A stretch of 64,000 nucleotides of DNA from Heliocidaris erythrogramma (Eukaryota; Echinodermata; Echinoidea; Camarodonta; Echinometridae), in assembly GCA_025617745.1 (NCBI GenBank), contig CM046867.1:23815205-23879204 (forward strand), given 5' to 3'. Under the pieces are notes generated by a model that saw only the letters and a program-made list of their open reading frames with translations, was not told the origin of the DNA and made no database searches. Positions 46,300 through 57,972 of this stretch are shown here, piece by piece (within the stretch, counting starts at the first letter, position 1; the number at the start of each line of letters is the position of its first letter). A program made the position numbers and the translations under genes.

Positions 46300-46452
46300 G
46301 TTTCAGCTTCGGGAGCAAGACCACAAGTGCATCTGGTGGTCTCTTTGGAGGAACGAGTACCAGCACTGGAGGGGGGCTGTTCCCCACCCCTTCTGCCTCG
46401 ACATCCTTTGGAAGTTCCACAGCCTTTGGTTCTGGAACGGCCAATAAACCCT
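46300..46452 (+). CDS. NUP98: NUP98 exon 3
   Basis: Phase 1 in and out, 51 codons: FSFGSKTTSASGGLFGGTST, then GGGLFPTPSASTSFGSSTAF. Four FG motifs remain, and one GLFG position reads GLFP. Acceptor TTATCAG|G, donor CCCT|GTAAGT. Confidence 0.93.
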
Positions 46453-47716
46453 GTAAGTACAATCTAAACTCTACTCTAAAATCTAAACTTTGAGCATGTT
46501 TTTGTTCTTACTCTATTTTACTGGCATGAGATGCCTCCTTGGATTTCTGCCAGTTTCAGATATACTGAAGGATGTTCAGAATTTTGTTTTCTTTCTGTTT
46601 AAAAAAAAATGTTTTAATAAAAAAATATAAAGGCTTGTGTTATTGTGGGCAAACAAGTGAGGTGATGTTATGATTTCAAAGTTTAATCATGACATATCTT
46701 TTTTAATGAACAATTTTCAATTCATGACTGAGGAATGATTTACATGTCTGTTGTATTGGTAATTTTGTACATATTTTTTAGGGTTTTTTTTTTTTTTCAT
46801 TCAACATACAAAACAGGAAGCACTACAAGGTATATCCTAAATTCCTAATACTTTTATTTTTGCGTAATTCCTGATCCCTTTAAAACAACTTTGTACAATA
46901 ATTTATTTCTCAGACAAAATTTGGAATTAGATTAGCTTCACATTGACACAGAGAGTCACCTCATGAATCTTGCTTGAGCTGACCAAATCTCTGGCAGACG
47001 ATTGAACTGCTGAACCTCTCATTTTTGGACAGAGACTCGGGTTGTCTTGGTTTGTTTCCTAGGAAACGTCTTGTTACTCCCACTCTCGCTTTTTTTTCTC
47101 TGTGCTTCTAGAATGATTAGTGCCCTTGGTGGGTTGATCTGATTATGAGGTGCCGGGATTCAAGTATCTGTCTGGCATCCTTGTATTAAGTAGGGGGATC
47201 CATGTTGTCAGTCCTCCATTTCTCCTTGGGAAGTGTCCCTCTGGGACAACCAGCTTCAGGTTGGGGAAAGGCCAAATTAAGAAGGATCAAACTGATATGT
47301 GACTGATAACTGTATGTGCATCTTGTTCTGATAATTGGACCTATTTGTTTTCTTAATTATCAAGTGATGACCTTTGGATAATCTTTCTTTTTTTCAGGTG
47401 CACTGCTGTATAAATTCTATCTGCTCTTCCTTTCATGTACATCTATTACCTTCTATCACTGTCTGTCTGTGTCTGTCCTTCTCTTTCCTTCTTCCTCCTT
47501 CTTCCTCCAACAAGTACATTCACCACTTTCCATTAGTAGGCCACATACAATCCTATTTATGTCTGGTAATCTGTAATTTGACTGCAGTAGACTTTCGTGC
47601 CAAGCAGGAATAATATTTATCTTTGAATGTCAAAACTGGCCATTGACAAGAGTAACAAAATCAGTTTAGTTTCATTAGTTTGCATCAAATTTTCATTTCA
47701 TTTTATCCTCATACAG

Positions 47717-47889
47717 TGTTTGGCACAAGCACCTCCAGCACAAGTCTCTTTGGTCAGCCGGCGACATCCACCACCCCCTTTGGTCAGTCCAGCAGCCAGC
47801 AGCCATCAGGGGGTCTCTTTGGAGGAACATCAGGGGGTGGGCTGTTTGGAGCCACCCAGCAACAAAATGGCACCACAATCAAGTTTACT
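47717..47889 (+). CDS. NUP98: NUP98 exon 4 (GLFG repeats, start of GLEBS)
   Basis: Enters in phase 1 and leaves in phase 0. It has five FG motifs, including two GGLFG, and ends NGTTIKFT, the beginning of the GLEBS motif that binds the mRNA export factor RAE1. The donor is ACT|GTAAGTAT at 47890. A Penelope-like element begins eight bases into the intron, and its target-site duplication recreates this donor at 49299. If the element were retained, the frame would stop at 47962. Confidence 0.93.
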
Positions 47890-47920
47890 GTAAGTATGGC
47901 GCGAAAAAGAGACATAACGA

Positions 47921-47955
47921 AGCTTTTCGACCAGCACTCATCAGGTTATCACGCA
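47921..47955 (-). ncRNA. Hammerhead-like core, left end of intron-4 PLE
   Basis: Minus-strand CTGATGA (47938-47944) and GAAA (47925-47928) are separated by nine bases with a weak stem II. Antisense to NUP98. Confidence 0.45.
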
Positions 47956-48019
47956 GGTATGTAACAAATTATTCAAAAGCAACTATATTATACTCAATGA
48001 ACCTGGACGCCGTAATTTC

Positions 48020-49014
48020 AGAACAATCGCAAAGCTTGGACGAACTCCTTTTGTCTACACAAAAGGGGTTCATGCGATTGAATGTAGGCGGCTTCCAGAA
48101 ATCGTAAGTGCGCTACGCTTCTGGCCCGGGACGTAATCGAGAATTGATCGTCGGCATAGCTTTGTGCGCAAGCTGGATTGTTCAGCAAATGGAGACCAAT
48201 CGCTGAATCGCAATTTGGCTGTTTTTGGTCTGTTAGACCCCATTTAGGCCGGCCTCAGGCCGGCCTAAAGCTTGGTGTAAATGCAAAGCCGGCCCGAGGC
48301 CCTCCCAAATTTGGGACTACCTCTGGAGGTAGTCTCGGGCTGGCCCGAAGCCGGCCTAAATTTGGTGTAAATGGAAAGCGACGCTATTACGTATACGGAA
48401 CAACAAACAAAACGCACAAAGTATTTCCGGAGTATCTGGCGTGCAAACATCAAGTTCAATTGAACTAACCTCCTCCGACATATTATAAATTTGATAAAGA
48501 TATCAGAACAGACGGTAATTTTATCCTTTTTTTAATTTCCTGATGCTGGTAAGGGTTTTCTTATTTTGTTCCTGAACGGACTGCATTTTTATAGATCATC
48601 ATCGACGAAACGGAGTCGGAGATCGAGAGTATGAAAAGACAACAAATCGCGCACGCGAAAAAAAAAAAATGTTTTGTTTACATGTAGGGGCGACACGTGC
48701 CTTGAGTTTGGGAAAGGAGGCCTTAAAATGCCGGCCCAATATTCGGTGTAAAAGCAAAAAATTGCGGGCCTCGGGCCGGCCCGAGGCCGGCCCTTTGGTG
48801 TAAATCGGGTCTTAGCGTGCTTTTCCGATTTGCAGGCATGGACGGGCTGCATGCGCTGATTGGTTGTACGCTTCCGAATAGTCAAGGGGTCGTGTTGTTT
48901 AATGCGATCAGCCAACTGCTGAGAAGTACGGCCCACGTACCTGGCATCGCACCGGCAGTGAAATTGGTAAATAACATTACTCATGTGGGAGGTGGGTAGT
49001 ACATCCTTGCTAGT
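48020..49014 (-). pseudogene. GIY-YIG endonuclease of the intron-4 PLE, split by a MITE
   Basis: The first part (about 49014 to 48811) reads SNVIYQFHCRCDARYVGRTS then QQLADRIKQH, with the two tyrosines and the arginine of the GIY-YIG nuclease. After the MITE, the minus strand from about 48210 reads SAIGLHLLNNPACAQSYADD and RFLEAAYIQSHEPLLCRQKE, the usual PLE endonuclease tail. Removing the MITE does not restore one frame, so a further frameshift exists. The reading frame upstream of 49014 is antisense of the inverted tail and not part of the protein. Confidence 0.75.
48237..48810. mobile_element. 574-bp MITE, second copy of the ACCC...GGGT family
   Basis: ACCCCATTTA... and GGTGTAAATCGGGT ends are flanked by GTTAG (48232-48236) and CTTAG (48811-48815), a 5-bp duplication with one difference. 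The sequence matches 13565-14133 closely in inverse orientation. It interrupts the endonuclease coding region. Confidence 0.75.
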
Positions 49015-49202
49015 TGACGTCCCGGGCCAGAAGCGTAGCGCACTTACGCTTTCTGGAAGCCGCCTAAATTCAATCGCATGATCCCCTTTTGTGTAGACAA
49101 AAGGAGTTCGTCCAAGCTTTGCGATTGTTCTGAAATTACGGCGTCCAGGTTCATCAAGCATAATATAGTTGATTTTGAGTAATTTGTTACATACCTGCGT
49201 GA

Positions 49203-49238
49203 TAACCTGATGAGTGCAGGTCGAAAAGCTTCGTTATC
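49203..49238 (+). ncRNA. Hammerhead-like core in sense with NUP98 (right end of intron-4 PLE)
   Basis: CTGATGA at about 49209-49215 is followed by GTGCAGGTC and GAAAAG. It is the inverted twin of 47921-47955 and lies on the transcribed sense strand of NUP98 intron 4. Stem II pairing is weak. Confidence 0.45.
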
Positions 49239-49329
49239 ATGTCTCTTTATCGTGCCATATTGAAATTTTGTAGTACCAGGAAATTATTTTTGTTTACTGT
49301 AAGTATTTGAAGAAACAGTTGAGAATTTT

Positions 49330-49500
49330 TCTTTAGATTTTTCTGTATTAGGTCATTTTTGGTCTATCCCTCTTCCTCCCTCAATCTTTCTTTTTATCTT
49401 TCTATCTACCTTTCTTTTTATCTTTCTATCTACCTTTCTTTTTCTCTTTCTATCTACCTTTCTTTTTCTCTTTCTGTCTCTCCCTTTCTAACCCCTTTTC
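49330..49500 (+). repeat. Polypyrimidine CTTT-rich low-complexity tract
   Basis: TTTCTTTTTATCTTTCTATC-type units repeat about five times. The Leu/Ser/Tyr-rich frame across it is not a gene. Confidence 0.85.
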
Positions 49501-50311
49501 CTCTATTTTCTAAACATGGAGAAAAACAACCTCTCAGCTAACCCGAACATACATGTATTCCCTTCTTGGTCCCCCGTGTCTGAATTTTGCCCTTCCCTTT
49601 CTCCCCTCATGTTGGTGTGCAACAAAGGCTTTCATTGTCTCATCTAACGACAGCCACTATAGACTCTCCCTATGAATGTTCCCAACATTTGTGATCCCTC
49701 ATCTGTCATCTCAGATGTAACCGACTCTCCTTGTGTTTATCATCAGTACCAACCGAACATTATAAACCTGACTCATGACCTGATCTCAATACAGATATCA
49801 AATTATCAGGAGGCTAGGCATGGGACACAAACCCAGTAGGGAATACACAAACCTACTTCCAAAATATCAAAAGATTTTTTTTTTTTTGTTAATGATGGAT
49901 ATATTGTGAAACAGGTTTTTTTTCCATGAGCTTGTCGATTGATACTTATGGATGTTTTGGATTGATTGGTTTTGACATTTGAGGGGGTAGGTGCAATACA
50001 GTGTTAAGTCACAAGCATATCATTCTGAGAAAAATGCATTTGACAGTTATTAACATAAAAGACGAAGGAAGATTATCAGAGACTGCTTTCTTTGACCACC
50101 TGATTGTTTTGATTAAGAAATTAAATTTGTGCAGATTGTAAGGTTGTAGGTAATGATCATGTAAATTGGTGATGTACTCAGTCAGTGTGTGACCAAAATC
50201 CTGAAAAGTAGTTGATTTAAACCTAATTTTTTCTGTATATATCATGTAGCACAAGTCTCTCATTTTGGATTTTTAAATAACAATCTTACCCTCAACAGAC
50301 AGAGGGAAATT

Positions 50312-51188
50312 ATTGTATCCCCCGGCAGAATGCCAGAGGATACTTTGGATTCAGCAGCGTTCCACCGCCGCCGCCGCGTCACATTCTTGTGTGCGCTCTA
50401 GCAGTCACATTTCTCAACGGATTTCTTTCAAACTTTGTATGGAGGTGTATCTTGGTAAAATCTGGACACCTATAATTTCTGGTGATGCTGCCCCCAGTGT
50501 TCCGTCTTTTATAGGGTAAAAGGCCATATTTTGGGGGATAGTTTGTGTGCGCTCTAGTGGTCACATTTCTCAATGTTCAAATTTTGTTCAAATTTTGCTT
50601 GAAGGTGTCTCTTGGTAGAATCTAGAAACCTATAGATTTTGGTGATGCTGCCACCAGTGCCCGTCTTTTATAGGGTGAAAGGTCATACTTTGGAGAATTG
50701 AGTGCACTCTGTAGGCCACATTTTTTTATGGATTTCTTTCAAATTTTGTATGGAGATGTAACTTGGTACATTTGTATAATCTACACATCTTTAATTTTTG
50801 GTGATGCTGCCCTCATTGTTCCGTCCTTTATAGGGTCAAAGGTCATATGTCTTTTGTGCGCTCTAACTTCCACATTTCTTGACGGATTTCTTTCAAATTT
50901 TATATGGAGGTGTGTCTTAGTGAAATCTACGCATCTTTTATGTCTTTCATAGGGTCAAAGATGATATTTTAGTGGATATCTTGTGTGCGCTCTGAGGTCA
51001 CATTTCTTGACAGATTTCTTTTGAATTTTCTATAGAGATGCATTATACTCTACACACAATTTGTGCTTCTAGTGTTGACAATAGTCCGGGTCACTGGTGG
51101 CAATCTCTACGCCATCCTTTTGTTTGAGGGAGGGTAGGGGGTTTCTTTGTCCCTCCTTCGAATCGCTGCTAGTGCCGGGGGATACAAT
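50312..51188. mobile_element. Element with 16-bp perfect inverted ends and ~160-bp tandem repeats
   Basis: ATTGTATCCCCCGGCA (50312-50327) and TGCCGGGGGATACAAT (51173-51188) are perfect complements. Between them are about five diverged units containing GTGTGCGCTCTA, CACATTTCT, GATTTCTTTCAAATTTTGTA and GGTGATGCTGCC. It lies in NUP98 intron 4. No protein is encoded. Confidence 0.75.
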
Positions 51189-51974
51189 CGCATTGCGTGG
51201 CAATGGACATTTCTTGTTTTAAATGAGAGTACATTATTTTCTTTCAGAGGTCAAATTAGGTTGGTCACGTGTGGGGCATAGCACGAAAAGGGGTTTCAGA
51301 CCTATTTTTCTCATATTTCCCTCCGGGTGCAAGTTTCCACTTTTCATTGCTGTATGATGGGATTGTTCTGAACAGTTTGAAGCAATTTTCCATAAATGAG
51401 TAAACATTCTTTTCTTTCAGAAGTGAGAACTGGGTTGGTTACATTATGGTTGGGAAATGATTTTTCTTTTCAAAGAAAGAAAATCTCTTTTGTGTACAAG
51501 AAAACGGTGATATAAGAAAATCTGTAACATGTAATCTCATTTTCTGGCATTGAGGTCAAATTAGATGGTCTCGTGTGTGACTGTTTGTTCACTTTACAAA
51601 GAATGGCCCAAATGCATTAAACTAATTTTTCACAAAAGTGGGGGTTATTACTTTTTTGCACCAATCGATTGCTATCATAGTACAGTCGTGTTGTAACGTC
51701 ACAAAAATTAGATTAATCCAATAATGCATGGGTACCTATGTATATGTATCTCTATTCAGTGAAAAGACGAAGAATTAGATTAAATTCATATTCAACTATG
51801 TTTAGACAGGCAAATGTTGATCACAAATGATTGGAATGTGGAGTGAGTGTCGAATTTGATGGTTGCCACTTGCCAGCTAAGTTAATGTGGTTCTTTGTTG
51901 CAAAGCCAACATGAGAGGGAAAGGGGATATTAGGAAAAACAAAACAAGAGTGGGGAAATAGGGAAATAACTTAA

Positions 51975-52541
51975 AGGGAAAGTAAATCCTGGCGATTTAG
52001 TTAGCTGTTTAGTTAAAGGGCACATTGTTGATTATATATGTCGAATTTCAACACATTTGGGCCCCCCTAACACCGTCAACAAGTAGTTAGAAATATCATT
52101 TTGTCGTCTGCTAGAAGGTCCTATATCGATCGTGGGCGTCGCCATTTTGAACAGATAAGCCCCGCCCTGTGACGTTTTGTCGGACCTCTCGGACCAGAAG
52201 TACCCGGATGCCGCCATTATTACGCATTTCAAAATGGTAATCAGAGAACCGAGATAATAAACAAAAAGCCGGCGATTTGCACAGGACGCTTTGTATTCGG
52301 ACAGCTGAGAACGCAACAGCTCTGAAACATTGAGACTATATTGTCCGACAAAACGTCATCATAGCGTGGGTGAATCAACAATATGGCGACCCCCGATAGC
52401 AGTGTTAGGGTTAGGGTTAGCTCACAAAAGTGTGAATTACTCCACCGTCAAGCGTTCATAAGAGGTAAATTTTCACAGTAATGTCAAGAATTGTGCTCTT
52501 AACACTCTCAGTAGTCCAAAAGTCCAGGGTTTACCTTCCCT
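51975..52541. mobile_element. 567-bp TTAA-target MITE in NUP98 intron 4
   Basis: AGGGAAAGTAAATCCTGG (51975) and CCAGGGTTTACCTTCCCT (ending 52541) are near-perfect inverted ends flanked by TTAA at 51971-51974 and 52542-52545. Size and target match the MITE at 29395, though the ends differ. Confidence 0.75.
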
Positions 52542-52545
52542 TTAA

Positions 52546-53965
52546 GATGACTCTTCTATTAATAATGATAATAAAGATGGATTTATACAGAGCATCATAA
52601 ACTATGCAGTCTCTCAATGTGCTTTCCATTGTAAATACCACAAATATTAAGGAAAACTCATGATTTCATTGTTCGAATTGTGTCTTGAGACAATGGGAAA
52701 TTTATTTTCTTTTCAATGTTTGTCTAACAAAATATGTTTGTGTCTCTTTATTTTGTATTTGATCATTATTTGATCAAGTACATGTAGACGAATGATGAAA
52801 TAGAAATACTTCTCTCTCCAAATTCTAATATTCGTATTCTCCTCCCTAACGTAATTACGTTATTACGAATCTAATCCATACTGACTTAATAATAAATCTG
52901 GAAAAGGGCAAATAAAGGGAGGGAATTCTGCATTTCCATGTGTTGATATATATTAGCCACATTCATGTATAAATCTATTTTAAATCTATGTCTACGTGTC
53001 CTCGCTATCTTGTCAGTTGGCATCGAGGGGGATAAAAAAAAATCCAGTCCCTAAACCGGGCTTTGTTTGTTGGGCAAGAGTCTAGGAGATCACATTACAT
53101 GCAGGAAATTGAGTCAAAGTCATTACCAAGGTCGGCTATGGTGGCTCTGAAGGGGAAATTCACATTGAACTCTTGGCAGGAAATCACCTAATGGTAGCTG
53201 CTTCCCACAATCGATCAGAAAGGGAACAATCAACCCATGCACTCAATTTCCCTGTCACGTCAGATTTTACAACTCCAAATTGTTTGGATTGTATTATGCA
53301 AAATTGAATTAGTTTCAGAGTATCATGCACCTGCAATTGAATTTATAATTTGATCACATATAATTGGATTTCGAGAGAATTAAAGAAGATGTTATCTTTT
53401 TTATGGTTACTCTTAAAACTAAGCTGGACCTATTGTTTTTTAATCATTACAATGTATTGACAGCAATTGACATTTTTTTACAGCACTCATTGTTAATTTT
53501 TTTTTGGCTCTTTGAGTACTTGCCCCTGTGACCTCTTCTATTATTTTTGACCTCTTTGATCTTGTGAACTTGACATTAACATGTAGACTACAATTATTTT
53601 TTTCCTGGGGGAGGGGATGGGGTGGGTTGTTTTTTTGCCCAGACATTGGCATTTATAACTATCATTATGTGCATGTGTATGAAAGCCTATCATCCCGGAC
53701 ACAAACTCCCTTCATTTAGCACCAATTTAGTAAATAATCTGTATCAGTTGCCTGCAGGAAGTAAAGTACCCTGTGCTTTTATAAGACCCTAAAATATGTT
53801 TCATAGTATAAAAAGACTGAAATGTCTGAACCTGTCCTTTACCCCTGTTGTCCCCCTAATATTTTGTCCCCTATTTGGTTATTTATTTAAATGTCTAAAG
53901 TTACTGCTTCAAAATAATTGTTAAAACTAGACCCTTCTTATTAATAAAATGGAAACCATTTACAG
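52546..53965 (+). other. NUP98: Remainder of NUP98 intron 4, nothing recognised
   Basis: Ordinary AT-rich intron sequence leading to the acceptor TTTACAG at 53959-53965. Confidence 0.5.
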
Positions 53966-54073
53966 CCTACCACAGGGTCAGACACAATGGTCAAGAATGG
54001 AGTTTCCACCAATGTCAACACCAAGCACCAGGTCATCACCGCTATGAAAGAGTACATCAACAAATCATTTGAG
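53966..54073 (+). CDS. NUP98: NUP98 exon 5 (GLEBS core)
   Basis: Thirty-six codons, phase 0 in and out: PTTGSDTMVKNGVSTNVNTK then HQVITAMKEYINKSFE. This is the conserved RAE1/GLE2-binding (GLEBS) core of NUP98 and contains no FG. Acceptor TTTACAG|, donor GAG|GTAATT. Confidence 0.96.
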
Positions 54074-54125
54074 GTAATTATAATATTAACTTGTCTTTTG
54101 TAGAACACCTGACACATGGACACAA

Positions 54126-57100
54126 TGGCCCGTATTCTGATAGCCTGGTTTAAGTCGCCATATTTGAACCTGGTTTTAATTTGGTATTCCGATAGCGAGG
54201 TTTAGTCTAACATCAGTCTAAGTGTGGTAATAACTCTCTTAATATTTAGACTCGCGCAGGGGGTAGTTTAAGTCGGGTTTAACTCTGTCGCGTAGGCATG
54301 CTAACGTTAGAGCCTGTAGGCCTTACCGTACATACCGTATGTAGGCAGCTTAGCAATACGAAATTCTCGCAGACCTGTCTTGTCCTGAAATGACCAACGC
54401 CTAAATTCTATTTTTATGCCTCCGCCCACCAAAGGTGGGTGCCGGAGGCATTATGTTTTCGGGTTGTCCGTCCGTCCGTCCGTCCCACTTCTCGTTACCG
54501 CGATATCTGAAGAATCATTTGAGGTAGGAACCTCAAACTTGGTACTAGTATGTATCCCCATACGAAGATGAACTGATTAGATTTTGGGGTAAGTAGGTCA
54601 AAGGTCAGAGGTCAAAGGTCAGAGGTCAATTTAAATGAAATTACATGAAATTACATGAAATTCTTGGTTTTTAGCACCATTACTGCAATATCTCAAGAAC
54701 TGTTTGAGGTGAGAACTTCAAACTTGGTACCAGTATGTATCCCCATAGAAAGATGAACTGATTAGATTTTGGAGTAGGTCGGTCAAAGTTCAGAGGTCAA
54801 TTTACATGAAATTACATGAAATTCTTTGTTTTTAGCACCGTTACCGCGATATCTCAAGAACTGTTTGAGGTGAGAACTTCAAATTTGGTACCAGTATGTA
54901 TCCCCATAGAAAGATGAACTGATTAGATTTTGGGGTAGGTAGGTCAAAGTTCAGAGGTCACAGAGGTCAATTTACATGGAATTACATGGAATTACTGGGT
55001 TTTAGCACCGTTACCGCAATATCTCAAGAACTATCTGAGGTGAGAACTTCAAACTTGGTACCAGTATGCATCCCCATAGAAAGATGAACTGATAAGATTT
55101 TGGGGTAAGTAGGTCAGAGGTCACAGAGGTCAATTTACATGAAATTACTGGTTTTTAGCCTCATTATCAAATATTTCTAGAAGAGTTTGAGCCATCAACT
55201 GAATTTAGGCGGAGGCATATAGGATATATATCTTGTTTTTTACTGCTGTTAATTACGGAGAGAAAAAAACCCCGGTAGATCTTAGAGTCTAATCCCATTT
55301 TTTGGTAGCAAAATTAGATTTAACCCTTAGACTTTAGAGTTGTTTTTTATTTTAACATATTTTAGAACTAACAGTAGACTAAAGACACAAGTTTTTACAA
55401 GTTCGTCGTACTTAGGCCTAGATCTACTCAATCTCCAACTAGGCCTAATATTCAAACAGAAAGTTGGATCTCGGGCGTAAATTAGATTGTAACTCGTTAG
55501 ACGTTACTACATGTACCTCTAACTGTTACTAGCCTAGTCTAAATTAACTGCTATCAGAATACCAGCCAATTAACTGTAACTTTATTTGTCTGAGAGTTAG
55601 ATTAGGATCTAACTTGTTACTTTAGAATTAGATCTCAAACTTACTACTTTCTAAGTCTATTCGTAGACTTAGCCTTATGTTTAGGCCAGTGCAGGTCTAA
55701 CTTAATCTAACAAATCCGTCTCCCACCGTACCGGGATGTTTATATGTTAGATTTTAATTGTTACTGTAGATCTACTCTGTACACTATATGGGTAGATCTA
55801 ACCAACTTGTTAAATCTAACGTTCTAATTTAAAAGAAAACAAAGAATGTTATGAAAGTCCTCCAAATTAACAGTTTTCTACCAAACAGTAAATTAGGCCT
55901 AACTTTACTACTAACTTAGTCGAGAACTTGCCGAGATGTCACATCAAACATAGATCTAACTTAACTTTAGGACGGTTTTTCTTAAAGATCACATTGCAAG
56001 AAAATTCCATCAAAATAAATATTGGCTTAATACTTATTATTGCATAGATGGCATAAATTAAACAAGGTTATCCAAATTCAACGCTTGGAAACATTTGAAT
56101 TGATGATTATTATCAATTTATAAAACGGTAAAATACAGCCCCCGATATAGCAGCTGAAGAGCTCCTTGAACGCTGCTGAGATGTGTGACGACACACGAAG
56201 GACCAGTCCTGTCTTAGCAGACGATGTCCCATAACATCTTTATACACATTTTCCAGTGCCTGTTTTGTCATCTCCTCTTCACTTATTTCTCTTACTTGAC
56301 TAGCGTCAGTTTTAATGTTAGTCTGTTGCCTCACTCTTAACTTCGTGTATGGTATTATTTTGATGAAAAATGCAGCGTTAAAAAAATAAAGGAATCAGTC
56401 ACTTGTAAACAAAATAAGACGCTATTGTATTTTCAGCTGCTTGCACCGGGGCATGTTCGGCGTTTCAAGAGGGAACGAATACAATCTGTGATATTATTCG
56501 GAGGGCTTTTCAATTTGAAAGTGGGGTTTATTTCATTGATCATTGACCCTTCTCCTGTGTATTTATTATCAAACGGTTTTAGTTATCAGAATCAGTTCAC
56601 TTTCCCTTTTAGAATGGTGTGAAATAAGGTCATGTTTAAATGTACCAAACTCTTTATAATTTGATAAATAATTGCATTGCAATTACGTTTATTCATTATT
56701 GGACGTCGTCTGCTTAAGCAGGATTGGTCCCTAGTGTGACGACATCAAAACTTCGCTATATTTCTGGCGAATCCTCGGATATTCCAGATGCTGAGAAGAG
56801 CTTTTATTTGTGTTGTTTTTATAATCATCATATACGCAGTTGACATAAAACTTATACGATTGCCATCTGTAAACTTCCCAGTGTCTAGTGATACATTAAT
56901 TGCCATATTAGTGATTTTCTTTGGATAGCTACTTTAACGAAGTGAATATAAACATTCAACCTCTCCTGACCTTAACGTTACTCATTAGCAGGCTTAGCCT
57001 TAGCATAAAAAGGGCCTACCGTTCTACTTCTACTCACCAATGTTTTTAGGCATTATCCATTATAAATTCTCCATATTCAGATACGGTACCGGTTTACGGT

Positions 57101-57330
57101 ATAGATCTTGCCAATCAAGAAATGAAACTCGTAGTCGTAGACGTAAAAGCTAGATGTCATGTCTGTGATCATATTGATCAATATGCAAATTCAATAAGCA
57201 CCGAAAATGCGCTTATTTGCGCTGCGTGCTTTAATCAATATAAGTATACACATACAATACACATACAGCGCATAGTAACCTGTCCCGGCAAAGGGCAAGT
57301 AGCTATGGGTATAAACGGCGTATTTAACCT
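54126..57330 (-). mobile_element. Non-autonomous element, copy B (inverse of 12059-14690), in NUP98 intron 5
   Basis: TGGCCCGTATTCTGATAGCC (54126) starts a diverged inverted copy. 54126-54415 matches about 14340-14690, 55250-55985 matches 12960-14260 without the MITE, and 56965-57320 matches about 12525-12960. Two blocks are extra: a hairpin cassette (54416-55219) and about 970 bp at 55984-56960. The latter contains inverted words (GTGTGACGAC, GGACCAGTCC) and a 73-codon frame of no recognised type. The far end stops in a 37-base C tract near 57340-57376. Confidence 0.65.
54416..55219. mobile_element. Hairpin-headed cassette of ~180-bp tandem repeats (copy 1)
   Basis: It begins with the hairpin TGCCTCCGCCCACC...GGTGGGTGCCGGAGGCA (54417-54450) and CCGTCCGTCC, followed by about four units with ATCTCAAGAACTGTTTGAGG, ACTTGGTACCAGTATGTATC and AGGTCAAAGGTCAGAGGTCA. 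It ends GGCGGAGGCATA. It is nested in copy B. Related: 60156-61661 and 10410-10491. Confidence 0.8.
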
Positions 57331-57337
57331 GCCCCTC

Positions 57338-57339
<2 letters not shown>

Positions 57340-57375
<36 letters not shown>

Positions 57376-57376
57376 A
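57340..57376 (+). repeat. Poly-C tract (about 37 C)
   Basis: An uninterrupted C run in NUP98 intron 5 at the truncated end of copy B. Its length may be unreliable in sequencing. Confidence 0.9.
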
Positions 57377-57794
57377 GGTGAATCAATCCCCATTCCAAAA
57401 TTACTCTTGTTGTCTTTCCAGAAAATTCAATTTTTAGAAAGACCACTGAAAGTTGTTTCCATCTCTGTCCCCAAGGAATATTGAAAATAACCAACATCTT
57501 TCACAGCTGCGATGTCGATCAGTTGGGAATATCTTGCTCAGTTACCTTTACCACATGCAGTCTATGGTTTGAAGCTTACATGTACAGTCAAACCTGTTAA
57601 AATACCACTCAAGGAGGCCTTTAACATTAAAGGAGACATTTAAAAGGAGGTGGCCTGTATATACAGGTTCTCTTTATTGTAGGTTTTGATGAGGAACACT
57701 GTCCTGAGAGGGAAAAGGCAGGTTTGACTGTAGTTCCTGTTTAGCCAAAAGTTACAAAGTCTAATCTCAGTTTCCCCCCTGATTCTTCGTGTAG

Positions 57795-57972
57795 GAATTG
57801 AGAGTAGAGGACTACCTGGCCAACCGGAAGGGCGGTTCCTCAGGCAGTGGGTTGCTAGGTGCAACAGGGATGACCCAAGCAGACAACAAGACAACGGGTC
57901 TCTTTGGGCAACCTGCATCAACAGCCAGCAATGCTTTCAACTTTGGTCAGAACAAGAGCACTTTCGGAAGCA
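57795..57972 (+). CDS. NUP98: NUP98 exon 6 (end of GLEBS, FG repeats)
   Basis: Enters in phase 0 and leaves in phase 1. It begins ELRVEDYLANRKGG, the last part of the GLEBS segment, then returns to repeats (GLFGQPAST, FNFGQNKSTFGS). Three FG motifs are present; an early GLLG lacks the phenylalanine. Acceptor GTGTAG|, donor AGCA|GTAAGT. Confidence 0.94.

Larger units (their letters stand above)
47898..49291 (-). mobile_element. Penelope-like element inserted at the NUP98 exon-4 donor
   Basis: Flanked by the 15-bp direct repeat GTTTACTGTAAGTAT at 47883-47897 and 49292-49306. A minus-strand GIY-YIG endonuclease body (about 49014 to 48010) ends in a UTR with a hammerhead-like core. The right side (about 49014-49257) is a + strand copy of the same 3' end, so the termini are inverted over about 230 bp. 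This is the usual untidy structure of PLE insertions, 5'-truncated with an inverted tail piece. A separate MITE (48237-48810) splits the endonuclease. Confidence 0.8.

Noticed and set aside
52400..52420. Short TTAGGG run as an interstitial telomere
   Set aside because: Only about three units, inside a TTAA MITE; not significant.
56113..56334. 73-codon minus-strand frame with an acidic helix-like start
   Set aside because: It lies in the extra block of transposon copy B, has no recognised family and no supported splice sites; kept only as a remark under that element.
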